Shown here: positions 1 through 9,845 of the stretch, one piece after another
Layout: each line of letters opens with the position of its first letter
Numbering within the stretch: position 1 is the stretch's first letter
Assembly (NCBI GenBank): GCA_018136815.1
Contig: CM030935.1
Span: 5,261,921 to 5,325,920 of the forward strand
Direction of reading: 5' to 3'
Length of the DNA: 64,000 nt
Source of the DNA: Isochrysis galbana
Lineage: Eukaryota > Haptophyta > Isochrysidales > Isochrysidaceae
Notes under the pieces: model-generated
What the model was told of the DNA's origin: nothing
Database searches by the model: none
What the model saw: only the letters and a program-made list of their open reading frames with translations
Position numbers and translations under genes: made by a program

Positions 1-196
1 CAGACAACAACGGACGACGATCAAAGGGCGATCTGTCGGCGATCTTGTCTGGAACGGGAATCGCACCATAACGGAATCGAGGGGCAATCTTGCTACGCAG
101 GATTCCAAGAGACCTACCAAATAAGACAAAAGGAGTGCGATGTGCCTAAGGGGGAGATGCGAAGAGGTCGCAAATTAAACCTGATTGCCCCCAGAA
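1..196 (+). repeat. Dispersed repeat R2, left-edge copy
   Basis: This stretch matches, in inverted orientation, the sequence at about 54150-54425. Shared landmarks are a block around 'gatcaaagggcgatct', then 'gaggggcaatcttgc', then 'gaggtcgcaaattaaacc' close to the right end. A shorter echo of the last block lies at 222-236. The copies differ by small indels and substitutions, as expected for an old interspersed element (solo LTR or MITE). No coding function is visible and the element runs off the left edge. Confidence 0.7.
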
Positions 197-645
197 GCAG
201 ATAAAGAACCGCAGGGGAGATAGCAAATTAAACCTATCTGCGAGGCGCCTGGGAGGAAGAAAGGTGGGGAAACTTCCCTTCTCTTTCGAGAGGAAGAGAG
301 AGGGCGCTCCACAACCCACGATCCCATGCATCCAAGCGAAGCTTTTGACCGAGAACGAGAACGAGAGAATTATAACGATAAATACCGAACGACGAAGAGA
401 AGAGCGAAGCCTAACGAGTGTCGATTCGCGAATGCGACACCCCCCTGCTAGGATCGAGCGTCCCGCGAGGAAATGAAGAGAACCTAACGGACATCGGAGA
501 GCTCCAAGCAAGCCACGAGAAAGGCAGAAGAGCAATCCTGAACGAGACCGAATGAGCCAAGAGCGAAGAGCGAATAAATCCGAAGAGCGAATGAAACAAT
601 AAATCGAGAAGTTACGAATTACGAACAACGAACAATCGAGGACCG
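197..645. other. No recognisable gene
   Basis: Purine-rich sequence with many GAGAACGAG-like words and no convincing ORF; long minus-strand frames here are low-complexity artefacts of the AG-rich composition. It probably belongs to the repeat-rich flank that continues into the 44-bp tandem array. Confidence 0.5.
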
Positions 646-905
646 ATGAGAACGCGGAACGACAAGAATCGAGAATCGAGAGCGAGAAACGAAGAACGCG
701 GAACGACGAGAATCGAGAATCGAAGAACGAGAAACGAAGAACGCGGAACGACGAGAATCGAGAATCGAGAGCGAGAAACGAAGAACGCGGAACGACGAGA
801 ATCGAGAATCGAGAATCGAAGAACGAACGACGAAGAACGCGGAACGACGAGAATCGAGAATCGAGAATCGAAGAACGAACGACGAACGGCGAACGACGAA
901 CTATA
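646..905. repeat. Tandem repeat, about 44-bp unit
   Basis: The word 'gcggaacgac' recurs at about 654, 698, 743, 787 and 839, giving spacings of 44, 45, 44 and 52 bp. Units are built of GAGAATCGAGAATCG and GAAACGAAGAACG words. The array produces Arg/Glu-rich and Ser/Phe-rich false ORFs on both strands. Confidence 0.85.
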
Positions 906-1178
906 AGAATAGTGCGCGACGATCGAAGAGACAGGAAGTACCACACCCGTCCGGACGATAAAGTGTAGAATCGGCGGCCGGCGCGGCAGACCGCAGGACT
1001 CAACGCTGCAACCCATCCTCTTCTCTCTTTTACGAGAGTTTTACCTGGATGTTTGGGTGGTGTGGCGGCACCCAAGTTACAACGCGGCATCCCCTGTGCT
1101 CCAAGATATCAAAAGTCGAGCGACCAACGGCGAAAGGCGGCGAGATAGTACGATAGCATCGAGCACGTCACGCGCAAG

Positions 1179-1856
1179 CTAAACGACGAGGTTCGGGGGT
1201 CTCCTGACAGAGCGCAGCGAAAGGGGAGGGAGATCCATCCTCCGTGGCTGAAAACTGGCAAAGCGGAACGACAGCGGAAAAGGAAACGAAACTGCGAGTG
1301 ACCGGAATGGCCGGAGACGCGGCGACCAACGTGTAAGCCGTCTGAAAAGAACGGGACGCGGCAGCCGGAAGAGAGTCGGACGAAAATAGAGCAGGCTGAG
1401 AACGGAACAATCGACGGAATGCGCGTTGTACGACGGAGGGCATAGTTGCGAATACCCCTTCGTCAGCGAGCGAGTCTCCCGGCTCCTGTGATGGCCTGGC
1501 TTAGACTTAGAGGCATGGGGGCGGAGAGATCGGCGAGAGTTAGAATGTAATCCTTCGGGGGCCATCATAGACGGCCGTCCCTCCCAAGTATTATAGCTTT
1601 TGCCTGCGGTGGTATAGTTGCCACCCTTGGCGCGGCGAGGCTTGCGGCGCGAGTCCGTAGACTCGGATGACCCATCGGACTCCGAGTCGCTGGTCGGCGA
1701 AGAGTTAGATGAACGCGGGCTAGAGACCGGAGACGAGGACGAGGAGGACGAAGAAGTAGGGGAGCTATAGCGGCGGCGGCGGCGGTCCTTCTTCTTGTCT
1801 TTATGAGCCTTTTTAGATTTCGATGAAGAGCGAGGGAGCGGCGGTGGCGGCGGCAA
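1179..1856 (-). CDS. Possible Ser/Arg-rich ORF (doubtful)
   Basis: A 225-codon minus-strand frame whose first third is strongly biased: a basic stretch with KDKKKDRRRRR, then serine runs broken by acidic residues and SSPTSDSESDG, then a patch with SYNTWEGRP. This resembles SR-type or retroelement gag-like disordered regions. The frame has no ATG (it opens with TTG) and decays into low-complexity sequence after about residue 150, so it may be an exon or gag fragment or an artefact. It lies divergently just upstream of the LINE. Confidence 0.25.
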   Translation of the reverse strand: MPPPPPLPRSSSKSKKAHKDKKKDRRRRRYSSPTSSSSSSSSPVSSPRSSNSSPTSDSESDGSSESTDSRRKPRRAKGGNYTTAGKSYNTWEGRPSMMAPEGLHSNSRRSLRPHASKSKPGHHRSRETRSLTKGYSQLCPPSYNAHSVDCSVLSLLYFRPTLFRLPRPVLFRRLTRWSPRLRPFRSLAVSFPFPLSFRFASFQPRRMDLPPLSLRSVRRPPNLVV

Positions 1857-1944
1857 AACAACTTCGCCGCCATCGTCGGATGGAGGTGGGGGCGGGCTGG
1901 TTGCCTGGACTGGAGCGGGAGGGAGTCGGCCCCGCTCGATCGCG

Positions 1945-4260
1945 TTGGTGACCGCCCTAGCGCAAGCGAGACTAGGAGGGATCCATGTTCTGTACGCGCA
2001 AGAACTACACCATTACAGCGATGGGTGGCACCTAAGGGTGCAAGGTTTGGCCCGGTCCCTTGGCTGGGACTGGTTTCAATCCCCCGCGTCTAGGGGCGAC
2101 CCTGGGAGCGGAGTGGCGGTAGCCATTAGAAGAGACAGAAGCGACGTAGTAGTAGAATCTTGGTCGGTAGTTATCCCGGGAAGGCTGGTAGTAGTAAAGG
2201 CTAATTTCGGACATGAAACAATATCTTTCGCCTCGGTGTATCTAAATGCTAGACCTAGTAAGCGTAAAGAAGAAATCAAAGTCCTTCATGAGACATCGGA
2301 AATACTTTCTCACACAATTATAGCGGGCGATTTCAATTGCGTGGAGAACATACATAGAGACACCCGGCCCATCGCGGGGGCGACCCCCTATGCAAATACG
2401 GGAGGCAGAGCCCTCACGAGGGCGATTGCCTCGCATGGGCTCACTGACGTCCAACTGCTGGTTAATCCGGGCATAAAAGAGCAATACACGAGGTGCGGGC
2501 ACCAGACCCACACGAGAATAGATCGAGTATACGCCGCAGAATACTACTCCACGTGGAGATGGCATAAGGCATACATAGATCTTAAACTTTTCACGGGCCT
2601 GGCGGCGTCGGACCACCACCCGGTGGTAGCGACTTTTGCTACCGCCCCCCCACGACGGGCAACGGAAATAGATGCCAAGATACCTTTGGAGGTATTAGAC
2701 GACCCGGAGACCCGGGAGATGATCAGCCTCCTCTGGAGGAGACTCTACCCAGCCCCTCCGGGAGAGGACGTAGGGGACAAGTTAACCACTTGGACGGAAT
2801 TCAAAAGGAAGGTATCTTCGATACTCCTCGCGAAGGCGGTTGAGCTTCGCAGACGACAGAGGTACGCGCAAGCGGAAATCGACGCGGTGGCGGATGCTAG
2901 AAAAGCCCAAATGGAGGCGACCCCCGGGACGACCCGGTCGGACATCATAGCGGAACTGAACCGCAAAGTAGTCGACAAAAGACGTACCTTCTCACCCGCC
3001 CCGTCATTAGCGGAGAAAATCATAAGGGCGGAAGAGCTTGTTACAAAGCAATTTTTTAAGAGATTCACGCCTAGACACGCTAGCGGCGACATCCCGGCGA
3101 TGTACGCTGGAGTGAGATGGGAAGACCCGCAACCGGCCCTAGATGAAGACAAAGTAGCAACCGACGACACCGCGATTCTGGCCTCGTTACGGGGCTACTA
3201 TGTATGGCTTTTCAGCGAAAAGATCTCTCAAGGCGCGGAGCCCCTCCTTCACGCGCTAAGGCAACGTCAGATACCGACGGGTCATAGGTCCTTCTTGGAC
3301 AAGCCCATAGGATATTCGGAGATCATCCGTGCTATACGGCAAATGGCGAAAGGTAAATCCGCGGGGCCGGACGGCATACCAATGGAGTTCTATCAAAGCT
3401 TTGAAAAGCTAGCGGCCCCGCGCCTGATGGACATGTTTCACGAAGCCTACCGGTCGGGGGCATTACCGGAGGACACGTGCTCGGGTGATATAGCCCTGCT
3501 CTATAAAAAAGGGGACGCCAGGGACCCGAGGAACTATAGACCAATAACGTTGCTCCAAACGGACTACAAAATCCTCGCCAGGATCCTAGCTAACAGACTC
3601 AAAAAAACGATACATACGATCATCTCCAGGGAGCAAGTGGGCTTTGTGCCTAGGAGGATGATAGGCGAAGCCACCCATTTGCTAAAGTTAGTGCAAGCAT
3701 ACTTGGAAGACGCAGACGAAGAGGGATTAGCCCTGGCGATAGACTGGGAGAAAGCTTTCGATAGAGTCAGCTGGGATTATTATCATAAAGCGATACAGGC
3801 ATTGGGCTTCGGCCCCGGTTACTCTAGATGGCTAACACTATTAACTAACGCGGATTCCCTTCCGATCAGATGGATCAAGGCCAATGGTAGACGCAGCAAT
3901 CCCTTCACGATACATTGCGGCATGCCCCAAGGGTGCCCGCTATCGCCCCTAGCTTTTCTCTTAGTGGCCGAAGGCCTAACACGACTAGTCAACGCCGACC
4001 CTGAGATGAAGGGAATCACAATAGGACCTAGAGAGTTAAGGCTTTCGCAGTTTGCCGACGACACGCAAATTTTAGCGAGCTCTTTCGAGTCACTGGAGAG
4101 GGCGATGCACATCTTAGAGACATATGGAACCGCCACCGGGGCTAGGGTGAACAAAAACAAGAGTATACTAATAAGAATGGGATCGCTTACAGGGGCGCAG
4201 GTCCCCGAGACGCTAACTTATCTTAAAAACTCGGCGAAGGCGAGTATGCGACCATTCTAG
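1945..4260 (+). CDS. LINE ORF2, N-terminal part: endonuclease + reverse transcriptase
   Basis: Residues 1-230 (counting from 1945) form an endonuclease/exonuclease/phosphatase domain: Gln-Glu in YAQELHH, AGDFNCV, and the terminal SDHHPVV motif that carries the catalytic Asp-His pair. The reverse transcriptase follows: AGPDGIPMEFY (finger motif), NYRPITLL, AIDWEKAFDRVSW with the first catalytic Asp, GMPQGCPLSPLAF, and the catalytic FADDTQIL. The reading frame opens at a TTG; no upstream in-frame ATG exists back to the TGA at 1804, so the true N terminus is missing or used another frame. The frame ends at 4258-4260 right after a shift, and the thumb region continues in another frame. The product would nick target DNA and copy element RNA. 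Confidence 0.9.
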   Translation: MVTALAQARLGGIHVLYAQELHHYSDGWHLRVQGLARSLGWDWFQSPASRGDPGSGVAVAIRRDRSDVVVESWSVVIPGRLVVVKANFGHETISFASVYLNARPSKRKEEIKVLHETSEILSHTIIAGDFNCVENIHRDTRPIAGATPYANTGGRALTRAIASHGLTDVQLLVNPGIKEQYTRCGHQTHTRIDRVYAAEYYSTWRWHKAYIDLKLFTGLAASDHHPVVATFATAPPRRATEIDAKIPLEVLDDPETREMISLLWRRLYPAPPGEDVGDKLTTWTEFKRKVSSILLAKAVELRRRQRYAQAEIDAVADARKAQMEATPGTTRSDIIAELNRKVVDKRRTFSPAPSLAEKIIRAEELVTKQFFKRFTPRHASGDIPAMYAGVRWEDPQPALDEDKVATDDTAILASLRGYYVWLFSEKISQGAEPLLHALRQRQIPTGHRSFLDKPIGYSEIIRAIRQMAKGKSAGPDGIPMEFYQSFEKLAAPRLMDMFHEAYRSGALPEDTCSGDIALLYKKGDARDPRNYRPITLLQTDYKILARILANRLKKTIHTIISREQVGFVPRRMIGEATHLLKLVQAYLEDADEEGLALAIDWEKAFDRVSWDYYHKAIQALGFGPGYSRWLTLLTNADSLPIRWIKANGRRSNPFTIHCGMPQGCPLSPLAFLLVAEGLTRLVNADPEMKGITIGPRELRLSQFADDTQILASSFESLERAMHILETYGTATGARVNKNKSILIRMGSLTGAQVPETLTYLKNSAKASMRPF

Positions 4261-6215
4261 GAGTCCCTTTCTGGGAAGGGCTAGAAAACGACTCCTTCTG
4301 GGAGAAGCTATACGCGAAGCTTAAGAAAAAGGTCGCAACATGGAGAGGTCTGAAGAGTCTCTCCATTCACGGGAGGACGCTGCTAGTGAACTTCATAATC
4401 TACGGGACGCCGAGATATTGGCTATCCACGTCCACTCCTCCGGCATGGTTCATGGAGGCCATTGACTCGGACGTTCAAACTATATTGTGGGATAGGTCTC
4501 CCCGACTTCAGGTGGATGAGCTAGGCTCCTCGCAAGAGGGTCGGAAATGGATAACCCTTCCGGCATATCCGAGGGTAGGCACAAGCGAAGACGGGCCCCT
4601 ATTGGGGGTCGGACTACTTCCCATGGCCGAACACACGAGGGCGCTCCAAGCGATATGGATAGTCCGATATCTTAACCCGTCAATGGCGGAATGGAAGATA
4701 GTCTTGGATCAATGGTTCAGCCGCACCCCCTTAGGGCGAGCGGCGGTCTTTTCGAAGGTCGACTCGAAGAGCCTCACGGCTAGCATTCGCGGCAATAACA
4801 CGCTCCCGGCATTCTGGAAGCACGCGCTGGAAAACTTCAGAAGGATCAACTTCCTTAGGGGAGAAATCACACGAGAAGGCACTCAGGGCTCCCCGATATG
4901 GCACAATCTTTTCCACAAGCCTCCGGCTATCCATCACTCACATAGGTCGAAATGGGAGTCTCTACAGACAGTTATTGTTCACAACACCATAAACCCGGAT
5001 ACGGGGGACGTTTACACTATGGAAGAATGCGCGGCTTACTTGCCGGACGGAGAACGTTGGATACGCCATAGGGGAAATTACATATCGGTAGGCCCCTTTC
5101 TTAAGTCATGGGAAAAGATTTCTGAGTGGACGAGATCAAGACTAATACATACCACTTTCGATTATATGAACCTTCTTAAAAAACAAGCGAAGACTCCGCC
5201 CCCGGCTCCAGAGGAGCAAGAGATACTCCCTCAGGAAGATCCGGACGCACACGATCTAGGCGAGATCCTAGTCGATATAGACCATAACTTTTATCTGCGC
5301 CGAAGAGGCGACTACCACAAGGTCCAGCTCAATGTCATGGGAGAGCCCCACATCCACGAGCGGATTAGCCCGCAACTACTGCCCGACGAACTATACACCC
5401 CGCTGAAGTGGGGACATGCGTACGACGGCCCGGCGGAAACGGCGTACCCGTTACCTCAAGAATACATGCTAAAAGGCACGCGTACAACACTAGAGGAAGT
5501 AAGTGTCAGGGACTTGACTAAAGCGTTCCTCGCTTTGAGGAAAACCAAAACACAAAAATCCACACTAAGATGGGAAAAAAGGTTACCGGTCCTCTCGGGA
5601 AAGTGGAAACAAATATCGCAATTATACAAATATAACCTTTTGACGCCTAGAGACTCTTACTTGCATTTCAAACATGTCCTACATAGGAGGTTAGCTACAG
5701 CGAACCGCTTTGCTGACGATCCAACATGCCGCTTTTGCGGCATAGCCCCTGAAAGCTCCACTCACCTGGCATCATGCATCGCGACGGAGCCCATCTTTGA
5801 ATTCATAGAAGGACTTCTGGGGATTAGCCTCAGGCCGGGATCCGAAACAGCCCAACGACTTTTCTGCTATCAAGTGGACAGACCGCACCCCTCCTCGGGA
5901 TACCTAGGCATCCTGGCGTGGAGGTACATCCTAACTGACTTTTATAACATCCAATATGGCAACGCGGACGGCAGGTCCGTTAGGTCGATCTTAAGAGCGA
6001 TCCTTGCGAGATACCACCTATTAGTAACGGCGAAAGTCGGGTTCTTTCTGAGGCTGAAAAAACAACGAGAGAATATGGGGCTACACGCCCCGAGTAACAA
6101 ACACTTTAAGAAATTGATAAGTCCGCTCTACACGGTGGACCAGGAGTTCAACCTAGAAGCATCGGAAGACCTCCTGCAGGCGGCGGGAGGGCTAGACATC
6201 CGTAACATCACCTAA
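4227..6215 (+). CDS. LINE ORF2, C-terminal part after a -1 frame break
   Basis: In the frame that starts at 4227 the protein resumes with LGEGEYATILGVPFW, then KKKVATWRGLKSLSIHGR, the usual LINE sequence just after the reverse transcriptase palm (thumb and connection). It is open to 6215. A zinc knuckle, CRFCGIAPESSTHLASC (C-x2-C-x8-H-x3-C), lies near 5729-5779, typical of the C-terminal zf-RVT region. The first ATG in this frame is at 4386, but the homology begins earlier, so this is a continuation and not an independent gene. Either the copy is dead by a 1-base indel or it is joined to the upstream part by frameshifting. Confidence 0.88.
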   Translation, partial: KLGEGEYATILGVPFWEGLENDSFWEKLYAKLKKKVATWRGLKSLSIHGRTLLVNFIIYGTPRYWLSTSTPPAWFMEAIDSDVQTILWDRSPRLQVDELGSSQEGRKWITLPAYPRVGTSEDGPLLGVGLLPMAEHTRALQAIWIVRYLNPSMAEWKIVLDQWFSRTPLGRAAVFSKVDSKSLTASIRGNNTLPAFWKHALENFRRINFLRGEITREGTQGSPIWHNLFHKPPAIHHSHRSKWESLQTVIVHNTINPDTGDVYTMEECAAYLPDGERWIRHRGNYISVGPFLKSWEKISEWTRSRLIHTTFDYMNLLKKQAKTPPPAPEEQEILPQEDPDAHDLGEILVDIDHNFYLRRRGDYHKVQLNVMGEPHIHERISPQLLPDELYTPLKWGHAYDGPAETAYPLPQEYMLKGTRTTLEEVSVRDLTKAFLALRKTKTQKSTLRWEKRLPVLSGKWKQISQLYKYNLLTPRDSYLHFKHVLHRRLATANRFADDPTCRFCGIAPESSTHLASCIATEPIFEFIEGLLGISLRPGSETAQRLFCYQVDRPHPSSGYLGILAWRYILTDFYNIQYGNADGRSVRSILRAILARYHLLVTAKVGFFLRLKKQRENMGLHAPSNKHFKKLISPLYTVDQEFNLEASEDLLQAAGGLDIRNIT

Positions 6216-6340
6216 GGCACTTAATACCGCGTCTTAGAAGAAAACGAGGAGGATATCAATAAAGATCCCACGAAATACAATAGAAGGCAACCCGAATCAA
6301 CACTAGCGTACAGGACGAATCACAGTCTCCAGCCCCCTTC

Positions 6341-6520
6341 TCTCCAACTCCCGGCCGAAGCAGCGCGCGCGGCCTCCCCGGAACCAGCTTCTCCGATAAA
6401 GAGGGAACTGGGAAAGGGGAAGGGGGTTGTCAGGGGTTAAGGTTGGGTAGTAGGGAGGTACACTAGCACACTGCCTCACGCCGCACGCGTAGCGGGGAAT
6501 TTTAAGAAGATTTTTTTTTT
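6341..6520 (+). repeat. SINE-like dispersed repeat, copy 1
   Basis: About 180 bp starting near 'ggccgaagcagcgcgcgcgg' and ending in 'ttttaagaagattttttttt'. A copy in opposite orientation is at about 49405-49570, and its first 50 bp recur at 51334-51382 fused to LINE sequence. The T-rich end and small size suggest a SINE or a LINE-tail derivative. No clear tRNA A/B boxes were found in it. Confidence 0.75.
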
Positions 6521-7034
6521 GTAGTTGAACTACGTAGTTGTAGTGCACTCGGGCCCGCCCCCCGAAACCGATGACCAAAACCAAAGAACTACGATGAGCG
6601 TAGTGGTAGTGGTAGTGGTAGTGGGAGTGAGAGTACATGGGGTAAAGATAGGCGATGGCGTGAGGCAGCATCGTAAGTGCGATGGGGCCCACAGAGCTAG
6701 CCGAAGCCGTAGTAGCCTGAATCTTCAAGAGTCTTTTTTTTGGTCTTTGGCACATATCACATGGATCTCGAGAAGACCCAGAGAGCAGGACTGAGCTCTT
6801 TGCTGTCCGACGAAAAGAAAACTCGCGACCCACGACATTTCCATCCTATTCCTTCTCTCTCCCTCGTCGCGATGCAGCCCTGATCCATCTCTCAGATGGC
6901 AGCCGCTGCTGGGTCAGGTACACCTGCCCTATAACTTTCATAAACAAGACTGTTTACTCTATGAAATGGGATGGCCACGCGTGACGTTGGGTATAGCTGC
7001 CTCCGTCGAAACTTCTCGCCTCGGGACGTCGGAG
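6521..7034. other. Intergenic, no gene seen
   Basis: Contains a short GTAGTG microsatellite (about 6600-6630) and the upstream region of the DUF4079 gene. No promoter motif can be named with confidence. Confidence 0.5.
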
Positions 7035-7661
7035 ATGGCAGCCCTCAGCCTCCTCTCTGCAACGGCTGCATTTGTGGCCCCGGCAGTGCGACCCGCACTG
7101 GCGAACTCCGCCGTGCTCGTGCGTGCCTCGCACCCTGTTGCCTCCGCCGGCATCATCGCGCTCGACGGCCTAGTACCTGCGTTCGAGTCTTACGCGGATA
7201 TTTGGATTCCTACTCTGTTTGGCATTGGTGCACCCGACTTCCTCTACCACTGGGGCCATGGTGCCGCAATGTTTACCGCTCTCCTTACCATGGGAGGATA
7301 CGGCACCTATCTTGGTTGGCAGACTCGTCTGGGCAACGGCGATGACGTGCTCCCCCTCAACTTGGGCAAGGCGAACCGCGACATGCACAAGATCCTCATG
7401 CCTGTGATGACCTTCATCTTTTTGCTTGGCGGCCAAGGAGGCTTCGTCCTCCTGCGCGGTCAAGGGCAGCCGATTCTGCAATCGCCACACTCATCCACGG
7501 CTGTGATCGGTCTCCTCCTGCTCTTCGTGCAAGGTCTCATCGGCAAAACCATGGGCGACTCGCCTGAAGGCCGCACTCTGCATGCCTACTTGGGCTCCGC
7601 TACTATGCTCGCGCTCCTAGCCCATGCATTCTATGGTTTCCAGCTCGGCAATTCCTTCTGA
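7035..7661 (+). CDS. Plastid-targeted DUF4079 membrane protein
   Basis: A 208-residue, single-exon protein. Family knowledge: DUF4079 proteins are small multi-pass membrane proteins of cyanobacteria and plastids with no established reaction. Seen here: a hydrophobic N terminus MAALSLLSATAAFVAPAVRP, a mature region with the conserved FLYHWGHGAAMFTALLTM, GTYLGWQTR, GGQGGFVLLRGQGQPILQSP and a final helix rich in Ala/Leu/Gly, i.e. four or five membrane segments. The AFVAP motif matches the signal-peptide cleavage site with Phe at +1 used for secondary plastid import. The ATG at 7035 is preferred over 6966 because it puts the signal peptide at the very N terminus. The likely site is the thylakoid or plastid envelope. 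Confidence 0.85.
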   Translation: MAALSLLSATAAFVAPAVRPALANSAVLVRASHPVASAGIIALDGLVPAFESYADIWIPTLFGIGAPDFLYHWGHGAAMFTALLTMGGYGTYLGWQTRLGNGDDVLPLNLGKANRDMHKILMPVMTFIFLLGGQGGFVLLRGQGQPILQSPHSSTAVIGLLLLFVQGLIGKTMGDSPEGRTLHAYLGSATMLALLAHAFYGFQLGNSF

Positions 7662-8206
7662 GTACTTGGCTTAAATCTGGAGCAAGTGTTGTTGTTGCTT
7701 GGCACATCCACTCTATTAGCAAGATTCTTGTGGGTGTCGGACATTTCACGGCTCTTCTTTGCTCATGGTCCTTGTTTGTACGCGTGCCGCACTGTGAGTT
7801 GCAGAGTATTGCAGAGTATGCGCTTACGAGCAGCCTGCTGTCATCAGCCTGGAGAATCGCCGGTAAGATCATCCATACTAGGAAGTACCATTGCCCCCGC
7901 TCCAAAACTCAAAACTCAAGAACTTGTACTTGTAGTACGTGATACCACCACCACCACTACTACTACTAATATAAGGCATACTACTATACACTTTATCTAG
8001 AAATACTAAAGTTAGAGCTAGAGCCGCTAGGCCTTGGCGTCTCACGCTGTGCCAAAATTCCGCAGATCGCACAGCTCTTCGTCGGAGCCAGAACAGTGTT
8101 TCCTGGTCCCAATCGCATTTCTGTTCATCCAACGAATCTTACACATGATGGCACGCAAGAACTCACACAACGAAGACGAGCACTACCTAACGCCCAGTAG
8201 CCAACG
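7662..8206. other. Intergenic between convergent genes
   Basis: 3' flanks of the DUF4079 gene (plus) and the small membrane protein gene (minus). Contains a short (CCA/CTA)n-like run near 7940-7985. Nothing else recognisable. Confidence 0.5.
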
Positions 8207-8908
8207 TCAAACAACCCTCCTCCCGTGGTCTCCGCGTGGTGATTCTACTTCGGTGACTGTGTAGTGCGTGCGCCAATGTCGCAGCCGATCGCCGCTGCTC
8301 TCACTCACTCGCTGTCTAGGAATCGACGACCTGTCTCTGCTGAGCCGGCGTGAGTCCAAATAGTCCATCACAAACAAGGCAAGCGGAATAGTTAGGAAAG
8401 CGACGAGCATTAGAGCAAAGGGTAGACCATTGGCGTACTTGCCCTTACTGCGCCTGCAATGCTGCGCACAGCCGCCCCCTCCTGTGAAATTGTCGTCGTC
8501 ATCATCCCGAAAGAGGCGGCTTCGCCCACGACTGCGTGTCGCATTCTCCCCCCGCTTCGCCTCGGCATCTCTACTCTGCCCTAGTTTTGCGGTCGATCTG
8601 CGAGAATCCGCGTTATTGGGTATGCCCATGCTCCATTCCGATGAATTCATGCGCGAACGGCTCGGCTCCTCATTTGCGCTGCCCCGAAGCTGGATCCCGG
8701 CTGTGAGGGGGTCAGCAATGGACATCGCGCTGGCATTCGTGCTGCGAAGGTGCTCTCGGGCTTGCAGAGTGTGAGCAGTCGGGTGAGCGAGCCGCGGCGT
8801 GTCTGTGGACCTCGTGGGTACCCCAGCCCTGCTCCTCGGCATGCTGGGCAGTGGCGAGGCGGCAAGGATGATGAGCGGCCACGTGAAGAGAGGAGAGAAG
8901 GCATGCAT
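8207..8908 (-). CDS. Hypothetical small membrane protein
   Basis: A 233-residue frame starting at the ATG of MHAFSPLFTWPLIILAASP, which reads as a signal peptide. A long polar, Ser/Arg-rich middle with an Asp run (FRDDDDDNF) follows, then a hydrophobic helix GLPFALMLVAFLTIPLALFV near residues 173-192, and a basic C-terminal tail. Type I topology with a short cytoplasmic tail would fit. No family is recognised. The frame could also be extended by introns; the two hydrophobic segments at sensible places are the main argument that it is real. Confidence 0.5.
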   Translation of the reverse strand: MHAFSPLFTWPLIILAASPLPSMPRSRAGVPTRSTDTPRLAHPTAHTLQAREHLRSTNASAMSIADPLTAGIQLRGSANEEPSRSRMNSSEWSMGIPNNADSRRSTAKLGQSRDAEAKRGENATRSRGRSRLFRDDDDDNFTGGGGCAQHCRRSKGKYANGLPFALMLVAFLTIPLALFVMDYLDSRRLSRDRSSIPRQRVSESSGDRLRHWRTHYTVTEVESPRGDHGRRVV

Positions 8909-9686
8909 CCCAAAGACGCGACGCCCGACGCTGGTGTTCACCGTCGGTGAGGAGAGGAGGCGCCTGTCTTCCTAACTCTCCTAACTCTCCTTTCTTCTCT
9001 CTTTTACTCGTAGAGCGGCTCCAGAGTATTCAAATCGACACATCGACTTCTCTCTCTAGTCTCTACTCCTAGGTCTCGAAGGAACGAGCTTTTTTTTTTC
9101 ATAGATGGTAAGAAACGGGAAACGGGGCATGTCCATCATGCTCAAGTGCTCAAGGACAGTCTCTACCGTATTCTTGCGGGAAGCAGGCAGCCCAAACCTG
9201 TGACCTGTGAGCGTGAGCTCGCCGCTGAAAAAAGTATTTTGCAGTGGTTGTGCGTGTGCACTTGCACTTGTGTGTAACAGTAACAAAGCGCCGGTCGTGC
9301 GGGGGTTGAGGAGGGGGAGGGAGAGGGGGAGGGAAGGGGGAGTCGTGTGTGACTTATTGTGATTTGACCGCTTGACCTTTTCGGACAAACATGGATGCAA
9401 GATTCCGTCAGGGTCCGGAACCTAGGTGGGAAAAACACAGCCAAAAGTTTTCCAAACACAGCAAAAACAGGCTGTTTTTGGCTATCATAGAAACACAGCC
9501 AAAAATAACAGTCCAAAACACAGTGATACCGAGGGGCGCCTCCCCCTGCGCCACTTGCGCGACGCTACCTACTTGCTACTTGCTACTTGTCTAACTAAAA
9601 GTACGGTTACTCTGATTTTGATTGTTGATTGGCGGAGATTGGAGATTGGGAAGAGCAAGTGACAAGTGAGCCATCAATATTAATTG

Positions 9687-9760
9687 ATACGCGCGCGCAC
9701 GCGCGCACACGCGCACACATGCACACGCAATCGCGCGCACGCGCGCTGAGCGCGCGTGCG
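9687..9760. repeat. Alternating purine-pyrimidine tract (Z-DNA prone)
   Basis: A run of GC/AC/AT dinucleotides such as 'gcgcgcacgcgcgcacacgc' inside the MITE-like element. Alternating purine-pyrimidine DNA of this kind readily adopts Z-form; this is a property of the sequence, not proof of function. Confidence 0.75.
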
Positions 9761-9764
9761 CGTC

Positions 9765-9845
9765 CTACGCCCTACGCGCCGCAGCGCCCTACGCGCCGCA
9801 GCGCCCTACGCGCCGCAGCGCCCTACGCGCCGCAGCGCCGCAGCT
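9765..9845. repeat. 17-bp tandem repeat
   Basis: Unit 'ctacgcgccgcagcgcc' repeated four to five times, directly after the alternating tract and inside the MITE-like element. Confidence 0.85.

Larger units (their letters stand above)
1807..6300 (+). mobile_element. LINE-type non-LTR retrotransposon
   Basis: One plus-strand coding region encodes, in order, an apurinic-type endonuclease, a reverse transcriptase and a C-terminal zinc-knuckle region. That is the ORF2 layout of LINEs of the L1/plant-algal type. The frame is open from about 1807 but has no ATG, so the 5' end looks truncated or altered. One -1 frame break lies near 4224-4230. No poly(A) tail is obvious after the stop at 6213-6215; the boundary at 6300 is a guess. 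A degraded relative of its 3' part lies at 51.38-51.60 kb on the other strand. Confidence 0.9.

Noticed and set aside
146-1090. 314-codon minus-strand ORF
   Set aside because: Low-complexity translation of repeat R2 and the 44-bp tandem array.
8647-8950. Overlapping frames on both strands near the small membrane protein
   Set aside because: Shadows of the minus-strand gene that carries the signal peptide and TM helix.
9687-9760. Possible telomeric or centromeric repeat
   Set aside because: Only a short alternating tract inside a MITE-like element, with no TTAGGG-type units.
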